The notes: a model not told the origin generated them from the sequence alone. 64,000 bases of DNA from Nostoc sp. UHCC 0870 (GCF_022063185.1 NZ_CP091913.1:946501-1010500); one strand, 5' to 3'; shown: positions 8,533-18,510, numbered from the stretch's first letter. Program-made: numbers and translations.

Positions 8533-8748
8533 CTATCTGCCTGTTTCGTCGTGTCTACCACGATGGCGATCGCAGTGTAAAATACCATTTACAGCCCAGT
8601 TTTCTCGCTCAAACTCATCTATGTGAATGGTTATCCATTCTGGTTTGGTATCTAATGCTGCAACCATCGCATTGGTAATGGCTTCTACTAAATGCCGTTT
8701 TTTTTCGATGGAATGTCCTCTGGCAATTTTGACGGTAACAATTGGCAT
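8533..8748 (-). CDS. 4-oxalocrotonate tautomerase family protein
   Basis: 71 residues starting MPIVTVKIARG, so Pro would be residue 1 after Met removal, the catalytic base of this superfamily. The length and the sequence pattern GHSIEKKRHLVEAITNAM ... WITIHIDE fit the small homo-oligomeric tautomerases. It sits inside the hyp operon between hypD and hypE on the same strand. Its substrate is unknown; a link to hydrogenase maturation is only suggested by position. Confidence 0.85.
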   Translation of the reverse strand: MPIVTVKIARGHSIEKKRHLVEAITNAMVAALDTKPEWITIHIDEFERENWAVNGILHCDRHRGRHDETGR

Positions 8749-8802
8749 ACAATTTTTCCTCGCAGTGTTGTTGTGTGACGTTTATCGCCACTTTTGTGGA
8801 GG

Positions 8803-9954
8803 TTATGAAGAGATAGTCACTTTTGGCTTTTCGACTGCTTTATTTTGCATTACAGTCGAGAATCTGCCATATTTATAGTATGCTGCACACGCGCCTTCGG
8901 AAGAAACCATACAAGTCCCAATGGGTGTTTCGGGAGTGCAAGCTGTACCAAATACTTTACACTCCCAAGGTTTTAGGACTCCTTTCAGAATTTCTCCGCA
9001 TTGACAGGCTTTATGGTCGGCAACTTTTTGGTTAGGAAGAGTGAATTTTAATTCAGCATCAAATTGGGCATATTCTGGACGAATTTTTAAGCCGGAATAT
9101 GGGATTTCATTTAAGCCTCGCCATTCAAAAGTTTCGCGGACTGCAAAAACTTGATTCATGGCTTTTAATGCTATTTGATTACCTGCTTTTTGTACTAGTC
9201 TGTTATATTGATTTTCGACTTCACAGCGATTTTCTACTATCTGCTGTAATAGCATCCAAATTGATTGGAGAATATCTAACGGTTCAAAGCCGGAAATAAC
9301 TATGGGTTTATGATATTTTTGGGCTATAAATTCATAAGGGTCAGTGCCAATTACCATGCTGACATGACCAGGCCCGACAAATCCATCTAGTTGTAAATCG
9401 GGGTTATCTAATAATGCTTGTAAGGCGGGAATCACGAGGACGTGATTACTAAACATACTGAAGTTTTGAATGTTTTCTTCAGCTGCTTGGAGAATAGTAA
9501 AAGCTGCACTGGGGGCGGTGGTTTCAAAGCCTAAGGCGAAGAAAACAATTTCTTTACCGGGGTTGTTTTTGGCAATTTGCAGGCTATCTAGGGGGGAGTA
9601 AACCATGCGAATGTCTGCGCCTTGGGCTTTGGCTTGCAGGAGGCTATGTTTAGAGCCGGGGACGCGCATGGTGTCGCCAAATGTGGTTAAAATGACATTG
9701 GGGTTTTGGGAAATAGCGATCGCATCATCTAATCTCCCTTTGGGCATGACGCAAACTGGACAACCAGGCCCGTGAATTAGTTCAACATTATTTGGTAAGA
9801 TTTCTTCGATGCCGTATTTAAAAATAGAATGGGTATGCCCGCCGCATACTTCCATAATTTTGATGTGTTTGTCTAGTTTGTAACTTAGGTTCTCGATTTC
9901 ACGCCGTAAGGCTGCGGCTTTTTCTGGTTCTCTAAATTCGTCTACGTATTTCAT
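8803..9954 (-). CDS. hypD: Hydrogenase maturation protein HypD
   Basis: 383 residues. HypD with HypC forms the scaffold on which Fe(CN)2CO is assembled. The family motifs CGGHTH near residue 38 and GPGCPVC near 64 are intact, as is the C-terminal cysteine set that binds a 4Fe-4S cluster (CQCGEILKG, WECKVFGTACTPE, IGTCMVSSEGACAAYY). It starts 20 bases after hypC ends and belongs to the same operon. Confidence 0.95.
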   Translation of the reverse strand: MKYVDEFREPEKAAALRREIENLSYKLDKHIKIMEVCGGHTHSIFKYGIEEILPNNVELIHGPGCPVCVMPKGRLDDAIAISQNPNVILTTFGDTMRVPGSKHSLLQAKAQGADIRMVYSPLDSLQIAKNNPGKEIVFFALGFETTAPSAAFTILQAAEENIQNFSMFSNHVLVIPALQALLDNPDLQLDGFVGPGHVSMVIGTDPYEFIAQKYHKPIVISGFEPLDILQSIWMLLQQIVENRCEVENQYNRLVQKAGNQIALKAMNQVFAVRETFEWRGLNEIPYSGLKIRPEYAQFDAELKFTLPNQKVADHKACQCGEILKGVLKPWECKVFGTACTPETPIGTCMVSSEGACAAYYKYGRFSTVMQNKAVEKPKVTISS

Positions 9955-9974
9955 GGGTTGGGGACTGGGGGATA

Positions 9975-10235
9975 TTAGTTACTCATTTCTGCTTGGAGTG
10001 TGGCAATTTCTTGGAGAATTTTTAAGGTTTCGGCTGCTTCTTGTTCGTTGATTCTGTTCATGGCGAAACCTACGTGAACTAATACCCAATCTCCTACGCA
10101 TGATTCGGGGGGATGTTGTTCGTCAATGATGCAGGCGATGTTAATTTGACGTTTTACTCCAGCGACGTTGACTATGGCTAGTTTTTGGTTAATGTCGGTG
10201 ATTTCTGTGATTTGTCCGGGGATTCCTAAACACAT
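9975..10235 (-). CDS. hypC: Hydrogenase maturation chaperone HypC
   Basis: 86 residues from the MCLGIPGQI start at 10235, with the essential Cys2 directly after Met; a longer frame beginning at 10280 would bury this Cys and is rejected. HypC binds HypD and the hydrogenase large-subunit precursor. It lies between hypF and hypD, and its upstream spacer contains a gcgcaaag repeat. Confidence 0.95.
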   Translation of the reverse strand: MCLGIPGQITEITDINQKLAIVNVAGVKRQINIACIIDEQHPPESCVGDWVLVHVGFAMNRINEQEAAETLKILQEIATLQAEMSN

Positions 10236-10261
10236 TTTTATGTTCCTTGATGATGCGGAAT

Positions 10262-10300
10262 GAGGAATTTTTTCACGCAAAGGCGCAAAGGCGCAAAGGG
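10262..10300. repeat. gcgcaaag tandem repeat
   Basis: Three near-identical copies of ggcgcaaa lie in the short hypF-hypC spacer. The same repeat in the opposite orientation occurs just before the Hsp70-like gene (16796-16818: ctttgcgcc units). It is probably a dispersed short repeat. Confidence 0.55.
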
Positions 10301-10312
10301 TATGATTTAATA

Positions 10313-12697
10313 TTAGTGAGTTTTTATTAAGTTGGCGGCTGCAATTATTGCTTGTCCTAGGGATAAATTACCGTCGTTTGTAGGGACTAGGCTGTGGGTT
10401 AGTAGGTTGATTTTTAATTCTTTTAACTGTTTGGTTACTAACTGTAATAAAATGGTGTTCTGAAATACTCCTCCTGTGAGGATGACTTGATTAATGAGGT
10501 TTTCTTGTCGCAGATGTTTCACCATCTCTACAACGACGTTAGCTAAACTTTTGTGAAATTTTGCAGCAATGACTTGTTGAGGAGTTTGCTGCTTGAGGTC
10601 GTTGAGCAGGAATTGCCACATGGGACGGGGGTCTATACAATAAATACTATCGGAAAAGACAAAATTAAAGGGATAGATTGCCTTTTCTTCATGATTATTT
10701 AAGGTGGGTAGATCAACTATAGCTTCCATTGCGATCGCAGCTTGTCCTTCATAGCTACATTCTTCTGGACAAATCCCGATAGCCGCCGCTACAGCATCAA
10801 ATAGCCGTCCTACTGAGGAAGCTAAGGGGGCGTTAATGCTTTTTTCTACAAGCTGATTCAACAGTTTTATGGGCTTTTGATTTAAAAATTGTAATATTTC
10901 TAAATCAGTATATTCTTGTTGGCAATCTTCCCAAAGATTAGCTGCGAGTAAATGGGCGTAGGTATTACGCCAAGGCTGATAAATTGCTTGTTCGCCGCCA
11001 ATCATTGCGACTGGTTTGAATGTGGCGAGGCGTTTAAACTGGCGATAGTCTGCTAAGATAAATTCTCCTCCCCAGAGTGTACCATCTACTCCATAACCCA
11101 AACCGTCAAAGGCAATACCTAAAACTGGGGATGTATCTAAGGGAATGCCATTTTCTGCCATGCAAGCGGCGATATGGGCGTGATGGTGTTGAATGGAATA
11201 AAGTTGGAGATGGTTAGCTGTGGCGAGTTCTCTACCAAGTTTACTAGATAGATATTCAGGGTGTAAATCAACTGCGATCGCTTGTGGTTGATGTGCAAAT
11301 AAATTTAAATATAAACTGAGGGTATCTTGGTAAGTACCAAAGGCTGCTGCATTTTCTAAATCTCCTAAATGTTGAGAAAGAATTGCTTCGCCTTCTCGTA
11401 AGAGACAAAAGGTATTTTTTAACTCGCTACCCATTGCTAAAATTTGGGGTATATTGTCAAATCCCGGTGGTAATTTTAGCGGTGCTGGTGCATAACCTCT
11501 AGCGCGGCGAATTGTTTGTAATTTATCGTCTACAACTCGCACAACTGAATCATCTAGTCTGTTCACAATCTCCCGATTATGTAAGAGAAAATAATCAGCA
11601 ATGTGAGCTAATTTCTCTCTAGCTTCACCGTTATCTATACATTGTGGTTCATCGGCAAGATTACCACTGGTTAACACAATGGGGCGATTCATCCGCCGCA
11701 AAATTAAATGATGTAAAGGCGTATAAGGTAGCATGAAACCAAGTGTATTCTGCCCTGGTGCTACTGAAGGGGCGATAGATTGCTGAGTGTGTTCTTTAAT
11801 TTTGACTTGATTTGTTCCCAACCCCTTTTTTTGCAACAAGACAATAGGCGCAGCCGGACTTGTTAATAACTCCCGTTCCCTATCGTTAACAATGCAATAT
11901 TCTTCAATAATTTGAATATCCCGCGCCATTAAAGCGAAAGGTTTATCATAGCGTTTTTTACGCTGACGTAATTTCTGTACAGCCGCCTCTTGTGTCGCAT
12001 CACAAGCGAGATGAATACCGCCTATACTTTTAATAGCGACAATTTCACCCTTTTGCAACAATGTACAAACCGCATCCACATCATCCAACATAGAAAACAT
12101 GGAAGCAGTCACGGGTTTACCATCAGCTCGTTCTAGCCAAGCTTGTGGGCCACATACATGACAGGCTACAGGTTGGGCGTGAAAGCGGCGATTTTCCACA
12201 TCGTGGTATGAGTTTTCACATTCGGGACACATGACAAACGCAGACATACTGGTGTTGCATCTGTCATAAGGGATGGCGCGAATAATACTCAAACGGGGGC
12301 CGCAATAAGTACAATTCGTAAAAGGATAACGGTAAAAGCGGCTAAAGGGGTCAAAAATTTCTTGCTGACATTGAGGACAGGTAGCAGCATCCGGGGCGAT
12401 TTCGGTTCTAGATACACCGCTAACACTATCAGTAATGACAAAATCATCAAAGTGCAACTCACCTTGATAGGAAGTTCTCACAAGTTCCGTAATTTTTCCT
12501 AATGGGGGACATTCCTGCTGTAATCTGGTGACAAATTCTGTTAAAGCTGCTGCACTACCAGCTACCCGAATTAACACACCTTCCGCATCATTACAAACAT
12601 CCCCCCGCAAACCGCAGGCTTTAGCCAAACGATAGACAGTAGGGCGAAATCCTACCCCTTGTACAGTACCGCGAACTCTAATTTCTTCCCTTCTCAT
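10313..12697 (-). CDS. hypF: Carbamoyltransferase HypF
   Basis: 794 residues, normal for HypF, which converts carbamoyl phosphate to carbamoyl-AMP and transfers the group to HypE. Domains in order: acylphosphatase-like (RGTVQGVGFRPTVYRLA, residues 8-24); two zinc fingers with CPQC, CTYCG, CPEC and CHVCG (about 105-185); a YrdC-like domain (about 205-390, KSIGGIHLACDA); and a Kae1-like C-terminal domain with the metal-binding HHHAHIAACMAE near 500 and TGGVFQN near 745. All key motifs appear intact. It is downstream of the NHL gene in the same direction. Confidence 0.95.
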   Translation of the reverse strand: MRREEIRVRGTVQGVGFRPTVYRLAKACGLRGDVCNDAEGVLIRVAGSAAALTEFVTRLQQECPPLGKITELVRTSYQGELHFDDFVITDSVSGVSRTEIAPDAATCPQCQQEIFDPFSRFYRYPFTNCTYCGPRLSIIRAIPYDRCNTSMSAFVMCPECENSYHDVENRRFHAQPVACHVCGPQAWLERADGKPVTASMFSMLDDVDAVCTLLQKGEIVAIKSIGGIHLACDATQEAAVQKLRQRKKRYDKPFALMARDIQIIEEYCIVNDRERELLTSPAAPIVLLQKKGLGTNQVKIKEHTQQSIAPSVAPGQNTLGFMLPYTPLHHLILRRMNRPIVLTSGNLADEPQCIDNGEAREKLAHIADYFLLHNREIVNRLDDSVVRVVDDKLQTIRRARGYAPAPLKLPPGFDNIPQILAMGSELKNTFCLLREGEAILSQHLGDLENAAAFGTYQDTLSLYLNLFAHQPQAIAVDLHPEYLSSKLGRELATANHLQLYSIQHHHAHIAACMAENGIPLDTSPVLGIAFDGLGYGVDGTLWGGEFILADYRQFKRLATFKPVAMIGGEQAIYQPWRNTYAHLLAANLWEDCQQEYTDLEILQFLNQKPIKLLNQLVEKSINAPLASSVGRLFDAVAAAIGICPEECSYEGQAAIAMEAIVDLPTLNNHEEKAIYPFNFVFSDSIYCIDPRPMWQFLLNDLKQQTPQQVIAAKFHKSLANVVVEMVKHLRQENLINQVILTGGVFQNTILLQLVTKQLKELKINLLTHSLVPTNDGNLSLGQAIIAAANLIKTH

Positions 12698-12753
12698 ATC
12701 CCTAAACGGCTTTCCTCTCCGTGTTCTCAGTGTCTCTGTGGTTCAATCGCTTC

Positions 12754-13896
12754 CTAAAAATCCCAAAGCAAAATCCGATTATTTCCCGAATCAGAGATTA
12801 TCGCCGTCTTCCCACAAATTTTTACTCCATAACACCAATTTAAGCTGTGGCGTGTCGGCATTCCAAAGTTACGATTTTCACTTTTACTTTGAAAAGTATC
12901 TTGTCCAGCAATCCCATCTGCAACTACACCCGGCAATGATAATATTGACTCTGGCTGCTTCCATCCTAACAACCGAGAATTAGCAGTATCTGCCACTAAC
13001 AACCATTCCCCAGTTGCTGCTACCCCATAAGGCATACTCAAACTACTAGCACTAGGGAAATAAACCCCCTGGTTTATCTCCACAACATCAAAATTTTTCT
13101 GTCCTAAAACCACCGCACAAGGGGCATTATTTTCTGTTGGTATCCCCTGCCAAATCATCACTCGATTATTACCCGCATCGGTGACAACTAAATTATCATT
13201 CCAAATAGCAATATCATGACACCAGCGCATACTCGCCGCCGTGGGAGAAGCCCCGCCATTTTCATTACGAAATGTCATATCTGGCTGTCCCAGAACTATA
13301 TCAGCAGGCTGACCATTTTCTGTAGGTAATTGTTGCCAAATTAATAATCTTCGATTACCTGTATCCGCTACAAATAACTTACCTTGATGATATAAAATAC
13401 CATAAGGCCAGTGCATAGTATTAGCCGCAGCTTGTTGACTACCCCGATTAGATTCGTTATCAATAAAATTAGCTTGCCCTAATACTAAATCGGCTGGAAC
13501 ATTGCTATCTTCCGGTAACTTATGCCAAATTAAAACCCGATGATTCCAAGCATCAGCTACCGCTAAACCTTCCCCACACACACAAATCCCTGTCGGTACG
13601 CTAACAGTATTTCTGCCTGGTGTACCTTTAGCATTTTGTCCCTCATGGTAAAAGTCTGGTTGTCCAATTACCCAATCAGCCGGTTGATTATCTCTTGTGG
13701 GTAAATTTCGCCATCCTAATAACCGATGATGTCCTGTATCTGATACCCATAATGACCCTGTTTCAGATACCAAACAAGCACTACGGGGGCCAAACATTGT
13801 ACTAGGAGTTGGTGCTAAGGGAGTCACTAATAATTCTGGGTTGAGAACATCACCTAAAATTACCTTTGCGCCTGGAGATAAAAAGTTATTAGTCAT
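12754..13896 (-). CDS. NHL-repeat beta-propeller protein of the extended hyp operon
   Basis: 380 residues built from about six repeats of the type VADTGNRRLLIWQQLP / ADAWNHRVLIWHKLP / VTDAGNNRVMIWQGIP, each ending in a Q(P/A)DxVLGQ stretch. This is an NHL six-bladed propeller, probably a protein-interaction module. There is no signal peptide, so it should be cytoplasmic. It lies 57 bases upstream of hypF. A gene for an NHL protein before hypF is known from the extended hyp region of Nostoc sp. PCC 7120. Its role in hydrogenase maturation is unproven. Confidence 0.8.
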   Translation of the reverse strand: MTNNFLSPGAKVILGDVLNPELLVTPLAPTPSTMFGPRSACLVSETGSLWVSDTGHHRLLGWRNLPTRDNQPADWVIGQPDFYHEGQNAKGTPGRNTVSVPTGICVCGEGLAVADAWNHRVLIWHKLPEDSNVPADLVLGQANFIDNESNRGSQQAAANTMHWPYGILYHQGKLFVADTGNRRLLIWQQLPTENGQPADIVLGQPDMTFRNENGGASPTAASMRWCHDIAIWNDNLVVTDAGNNRVMIWQGIPTENNAPCAVVLGQKNFDVVEINQGVYFPSASSLSMPYGVAATGEWLLVADTANSRLLGWKQPESILSLPGVVADGIAGQDTFQSKSENRNFGMPTRHSLNWCYGVKICGKTAIISDSGNNRILLWDF

Positions 13897-13952
13897 TGGT
13901 ATTGGGCATAGAGAATTTGAATTTTCCCCCTGCTACTGGTTTTCTAGATTAG

Positions 13953-14106
13953 ACCTCTTGCATAAATATTTTTTTGTTTCGCGCATTCGCCTTTGGCGTT
14001 CCCGTTCGCGTTAGCGTCTCCGAAGGAGAAGGGTAGGCGCATTCGCGGAGCGTCCCGCAGGGAAGGCGCAAAGAAGGACGCTATAATCATGATTTTTGCA
14101 AGAGGT
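13953..14106. mobile_element. MITE, family B (154 bp)
   Basis: Terminal inverted repeats ACCTCTTGCA (13953-13962) and TGCAAGAGGT (14097-14106) bound a non-coding core made of GC-rich palindromic repeats (gcattcgc, gcgttagcgtctccgaaggagaa-type units). It is inserted between the TPR and NHL genes and could affect read-through from the upstream part of the hyp operon. Confidence 0.75.
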
Positions 14107-14110
14107 ATAT

Positions 14111-15085
14111 TTATATACTTACCCTAATTTCTGCTGCCACATCTTGCAAAGCTTGGGCGACTGCTGCCGCTTGTTCTATTTGTTGATGTTGGCTGAATAT
14201 TTCCCAAGCTTCTTGATAGTAATTACGGGCTTGTAAAAGATTTTTGGGATTACCTAACTCTGGTTTTTCTGGGTCATCAGGTAAGTTAAATAAGGCGTTA
14301 GCTTTATTTGCGATTGTGTTAGCGTACTCTAAAGGTGTATCTTGAGCATTACGCACCTTTAACGCTTCATTATAAGCTGCGATCGCCTGTAAATTATTCT
14401 CTACAGGGTGGGAACTTGGTAAATATTGCAACGCATTACCCAAGTTGTTTTGCAACATCGCATATTCCTTGGGGTGGTTAATTAAGTTAATCTGTTGCAA
14501 TGCTGCCTCAAAAGTCTGTACTGCCAAGCCTTCACACAGATTTTTCTGTTCCGCACCTCCAGACATCGAAAGGTATGCGATCGCAATATTATTAGACAAA
14601 ATAGCGTATTCTTGAGGATAATCCTGACTAGTAAACACCCGCATCGCCTCATGGTAAGCAGCAATACTGTCTGTTATCTTGGCCAAACTAAAAGGAACTA
14701 AAGACTGTAACACCAGCCCCAAATTCATCTGTGCTTCTGCCACTTCTGCCGGTGCAGCTAATTGCTGTAAAACAGGTAACGCCTCCTCATAACCTGTCTT
14801 CGCCTGTACCAATAATTCCGCCCCCACATCGGGAATCGACCTTAACGCCCCCGCCATCCCCGCTTGAGAACGGGCTTTCCAGAGAGGATAATCTGCATCA
14901 CAAATTTTCTTCGCCTGTTGATATAACTCAACCGCATTCCATAAATCCTGGGCAGTTTTGGGTTTTTTTTGTAAACCTTGTGCTAATTCAATCAGCATCT
15001 GAATTTTTTCTTGTGTCGTTGCTGATTCCGATGCAATGGCTGCAAGTGCAGCTTTAACTGTTGAATCTGTAATGCTGGGTATCAT
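14111..15085 (-). CDS. TPR-like repeat protein upstream of the hyp genes
   Basis: 324 residues, almost all helical, with TPR-like repeats such as YEEALPVLQQLAAPAEVAEAQMNLG, AIAYNNALKV-type units (AIAAYNEALKVRNAQDTPLEYA) and YYQEAWEIFSQHQQ. There is no signal peptide or membrane segment. It is in the same direction as the NHL and hyp genes and matches the TPR gene known in the extended hyp region of Nostoc sp. PCC 7120. It is likely a scaffolding protein; partner unknown. A MITE separates it from the NHL gene. Confidence 0.75.
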   Translation of the reverse strand: MIPSITDSTVKAALAAIASESATTQEKIQMLIELAQGLQKKPKTAQDLWNAVELYQQAKKICDADYPLWKARSQAGMAGALRSIPDVGAELLVQAKTGYEEALPVLQQLAAPAEVAEAQMNLGLVLQSLVPFSLAKITDSIAAYHEAMRVFTSQDYPQEYAILSNNIAIAYLSMSGGAEQKNLCEGLAVQTFEAALQQINLINHPKEYAMLQNNLGNALQYLPSSHPVENNLQAIAAYNEALKVRNAQDTPLEYANTIANKANALFNLPDDPEKPELGNPKNLLQARNYYQEAWEIFSQHQQIEQAAAVAQALQDVAAEIRVSI

Positions 15086-15320
15086 CTAAGGTTAATTCTG
15101 TTCAGTGAAAGAGGAAAAGGTCGATACGCTTAGATGCAAACAGCTAATTAATCTCAAAATTCTGACTGTTTATTGCCCTGAATACCGTGAAAAGAGGAAT
15201 TGCCTGTATTTTAACTCTCTATTTCTCAGAATAATGAGGCGATTTTAACAAAAGCTGCTTGGGGCATAGGGCATTGCCAACTCTTTTCCATACCCAATGC
15301 CCTTTCAAATCTAATTAAAA

Positions 15321-15539
15321 TCAAACCCTAGATGTCGGCTTCAAAAATAGCCATGCCACAAAAAATGTAGCTGCTGTAAATAGTTGCGTCAAATCCAATG
15401 CAGATAGATAGCCATCAGCAAAGGATGCAATACTGCGGTCAGTTATGCCAAATACCCAAGAGGAAAGGCCGAACAGCCAAATGCCATTCTTGAGATTACC
15501 TAAGAATTCTTGAGAATCTGACTGTGGCTGGTCTTTCAT
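15321..15539 (-). CDS. Small membrane protein at the head of the hyp region
   Basis: About 72 residues from the ATG at 15539 (MKDQPQSDSQEFL), which is preceded by AAGGAG nine bases upstream; a longer frame starts at 15569. It has two hydrophobic stretches, NGIWLFGLSSWVFGI and LTQLFTAATFFVAWLFL, typical of a two-TM protein. It points the same way as the TPR gene but is 235 bases upstream, so operon membership is uncertain. No family recognised. Confidence 0.6.
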   Translation of the reverse strand: MKDQPQSDSQEFLGNLKNGIWLFGLSSWVFGITDRSIASFADGYLSALDLTQLFTAATFFVAWLFLKPTSRV

Positions 15540-15801
15540 ACTCCTGTACTCCTTTGCTAGAAAATTCACTGGTTTCTAAAAAATACTTGCTATCTTGAAT
15601 TGTTTGAACTCCCAACCCTGGATTTATACTTATACTTAATATTAATAAATATTTCATAGACTTGACAGAACTACCAAAAGATACATATGCAAATCTTGAC
15701 ATTCTTCCTTTGGTTCTGTTTACTTCACACTGTCAAAATCCAGACAAAATCAAGCTTGAGATACTCCACACTGACAAGATAAATTCAGTTAAATAATAAA
15801 G

Positions 15802-16773
15802 ATGATAAAAGTAACAGATAAATCAATGGCTGCAACCCAGTTAAATAATTTGCCTAACACAGCAAAGTTAAACAAAAACGCTACGCCAGAATTAGGACTG
15901 GTTTGTATTACTGCGGATAAAAAAGTTCGCTTTCGGACAATGACACGCACACGCTACCTAAAACTCTCCCTAACTCAGCGTGAAACTGCGTTGAAAGAAA
16001 TTTATCAACATAACTTGCAACGGTTGCATGATGCCCTTTCCTTTTGTGAAGAGAACAAGATTCGCCTATATCGAATGACTTCAGCCTTGTTTCCCCTCAA
16101 TGATATGGAAGACCAAATTGGGGCAAATATTTTAGAAGCAATGAGTGCTGATTTAGAGAAAATCGGTCAAAAAGCCCAATCCTTGCACATCAGAATGGTA
16201 CTACACCCAGATCAATATGTAGTGCTGAGTTCTGATTCTCCCGAAATAGTCCAAAACAGCATCAAAATCTTAGCGAGACACGCCCAAACCCTAGATTTAT
16301 TAGGCTTACCTCCTTCACCTTGGTCATTGATGAATATTCATGGTGGCAAATCCCAACGTAGCGAACAACTAATCAAAGTCATCTCCGAATTACCAGCCAA
16401 CATCAAAAACCGTTTAACACTAGAAAACGATGAATACGCCTACAGTGCCGACGAAATTTTAGCAGTATGCCAACAAGCTAACATCCCAATGGTATTTGAT
16501 GCCCATCATCATATTTGCCACGAAAAACTAGACAGTTACAATCATCCCAGCGTAGAAGCCATGTTTTACGCAGCCAGAGAAACCTGGACACAACCAGACT
16601 GGCAACTAGTCCATATTTCCAACGGTGAACAAGCATTCAACGACAGAAAACACAGCGATTTAATCACCGCCATGCCCAACATATACCACCAAGCCCCCTG
16701 GATAGAAATCGAAGCCAAAAAAAAAGAAGCAGCAATTTCACATTTGCGCTCATGGTGGCTTATGGGACAATAG
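15802..16773 (+). CDS. uvsE: UV damage endonuclease UvsE/UVDE
   Basis: 323 residues. This enzyme nicks DNA 5' of UV photoproducts in an alternative excision-repair route. The TIM-barrel metal-site residues of the family are visible: ALFPL near 92, VLHPDQYVVL near 134 (His), MNIHGGKS near 176, LENDEYAYS near 210 (Glu), VFDAHHHICHEKLD near 233 (Asp and His residues), VHISNG near 271 and HSDLI near 284, and a Glu in WIEIEAK near 304. I kept the ATG at 15802, though MAATQLNN at 15826 is also possible. It is divergent from the hyp operon; the 232-base gap holds both promoters. Confidence 0.93.
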   Translation: MIKVTDKSMAATQLNNLPNTAKLNKNATPELGLVCITADKKVRFRTMTRTRYLKLSLTQRETALKEIYQHNLQRLHDALSFCEENKIRLYRMTSALFPLNDMEDQIGANILEAMSADLEKIGQKAQSLHIRMVLHPDQYVVLSSDSPEIVQNSIKILARHAQTLDLLGLPPSPWSLMNIHGGKSQRSEQLIKVISELPANIKNRLTLENDEYAYSADEILAVCQQANIPMVFDAHHHICHEKLDSYNHPSVEAMFYAARETWTQPDWQLVHISNGEQAFNDRKHSDLITAMPNIYHQAPWIEIEAKKKEAAISHLRSWWLMGQ

Positions 16774-16830
16774 TTTCAACCTCAAACACCCTTTGCGTCT
16801 TTGCGCCTTTGCGCGAAACAAATTTAGACT

Positions 16831-18423
16831 ATGGCGATCGCAATCGATTTTGGTACAAGTAACACAGTCATCGCTCGTTGGAATCCCGTCACCCAACAGC
16901 CCGAAACCCTTACCATCCCAGGCTTATCAATTCAACAAAGCCTCAACCCCCCATTAATTCCCAGCCTAGTGTACGTTGAAGATGCCAACCAAGGTAAAAT
17001 CATAGTAGGGCAACAAGTACGCGATCGCGGTCTTGACCTCAAAAGCGACACCAGATTTTTCCGCAGCTTCAAACGGGGAATCGGTTCAGATATCCAAGGC
17101 TTCCTCCCAGAACTAGACGGACAAACCATCACCTTTGAACAAGTAGGACAATGGTTTCTCACCCAAATAATTCAACAACTAGCACCCCAAGAAGGCGGCT
17201 TAGATTCCCTAGTCCTAACAGTCCCCGTAGATAGCTTTGAAGCCTATCGCTATTGGCTAGGTAAAGTTTGCCAAGCCCTCCCCGTCGAACAAGTGCGGAT
17301 GCTAGACGAACCCACAGCCGCCGCTTTAGGCTATGGTTTAGCCGAAGAAGAAAACCTCTTAGTCATTGATTTTGGTGGCGGGACATTAGATTTATCCCTC
17401 GTCCAATTAAATAAAAGTAGCCAAGCCAACACCAAACCCGTAGGCTTTTTACTCAAATGGGGTAATAAATCCTTAGCGGAAGACTCCAAACAAAAAGTCA
17501 AAACCGCCCGTGTTTTAGCTAAAGCTGGGCAGAATTTAGGCGGTACAGATATTGATAATTGGTTAGTAGATTATTTTGCCAAAACCCAAGGATTAGCCGT
17601 CAGTCCCCTTACCATGCGACTAGCGGAGAAAGTCAAAATTCAGCTATCCAGCCAAAACCAAGCCAGCGAAGTGTATTTTAATGATGAAACCTTTGAAAGC
17701 TACGAACTAGAATTAAACCGCGACACCCTGGAAAATATCCTCAAAGAACACGCCTTTTTTGAGCAATTAGATGAGTCAATGACCAATCTATTGCAGCAAG
17801 CACGCCGCCAAGGAATTGAACTCTCGGATATTAACGCCGTGTTGTTAGTGGGTGGGACTGTACAATTACCAGCAGTGCAGACATGGGTTAGGCAATATTT
17901 TGCACCAGAAAAAATTCGTTCCGAACGTCCCTTTGAAGCGATCGCCCAAGGCGCATTACAACTATCCCAAGGCGTAGAAATTAAAGATTTTCTTTACCAT
18001 AGTTATGGTGTACGGTATTGGGATCGTCGTAACCAACGCCATAGTTGGCATCCCATTATTAAAGCCGGACAAGGCTACCCCATGAGTCAGCCTGTAGAAT
18101 TATTCTTAGGTGCTTCCCTAGAGAATCAACCCAGCATAGAGTTAATTATTGGTGAACTTGGCGCAGAAACCGGGGGTACAGAAGTGTATTTTGATGGCGA
18201 TCGCCTAATTACACGCCGTCTTGATAGTGGTGTCACCAGCGTCAAACCCTTGAATGAGCAAGCAAAAACCATTGCTCAACTCACACCGCCTGGTTTTCCG
18301 GGGAGCGATCGCATTAAGATTATGTTTCAAGTTGATCAGCAAAGGTTTTTAAGAATCACCGTTGAGGATTTATTAACCAATGAAACGCTATTAGAAAATC
18401 AACTTGTAGCCCAATTGAGTTGA
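16831..18423 (+). CDS. Hsp70-family protein (DnaK-like ATPase)
   Basis: 530 residues. The actin/Hsp70 nucleotide-binding domain has phosphate-1 IDFGTSNTVIARW near residue 4, LDEPTAAALGYG near 156, phosphate-2 VIDFGGGTLDLSLV near 178 and the adenosine motif LLVGGTVQLPAV near 337. The C-terminal part is shorter and differs from true DnaK; there is no acidic DnaK tail. A true dnaK is also present at 28619. Such short Hsp70 homologues are common in cyanobacteria and their clients are unknown. It follows uvsE by about 57 bases, with an intervening gcgcctttg repeat. Confidence 0.85.
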   Translation: MAIAIDFGTSNTVIARWNPVTQQPETLTIPGLSIQQSLNPPLIPSLVYVEDANQGKIIVGQQVRDRGLDLKSDTRFFRSFKRGIGSDIQGFLPELDGQTITFEQVGQWFLTQIIQQLAPQEGGLDSLVLTVPVDSFEAYRYWLGKVCQALPVEQVRMLDEPTAAALGYGLAEEENLLVIDFGGGTLDLSLVQLNKSSQANTKPVGFLLKWGNKSLAEDSKQKVKTARVLAKAGQNLGGTDIDNWLVDYFAKTQGLAVSPLTMRLAEKVKIQLSSQNQASEVYFNDETFESYELELNRDTLENILKEHAFFEQLDESMTNLLQQARRQGIELSDINAVLLVGGTVQLPAVQTWVRQYFAPEKIRSERPFEAIAQGALQLSQGVEIKDFLYHSYGVRYWDRRNQRHSWHPIIKAGQGYPMSQPVELFLGASLENQPSIELIIGELGAETGGTEVYFDGDRLITRRLDSGVTSVKPLNEQAKTIAQLTPPGFPGSDRIKIMFQVDQQRFLRITVEDLLTNETLLENQLVAQLS

Positions 18424-18510
18424 AAACTGATAGAACATCAAATTATATTGGGTTAATAAATGCCAGTTAAGATAAAAAATAAATACCAAATTTTGTGAGA
18501 GGCAGTAATT

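Noticed and set aside
10236..10280. Longer HypC start
   Set aside because: The family needs Cys directly after Met, so the start is MCLGIPG at 10235.
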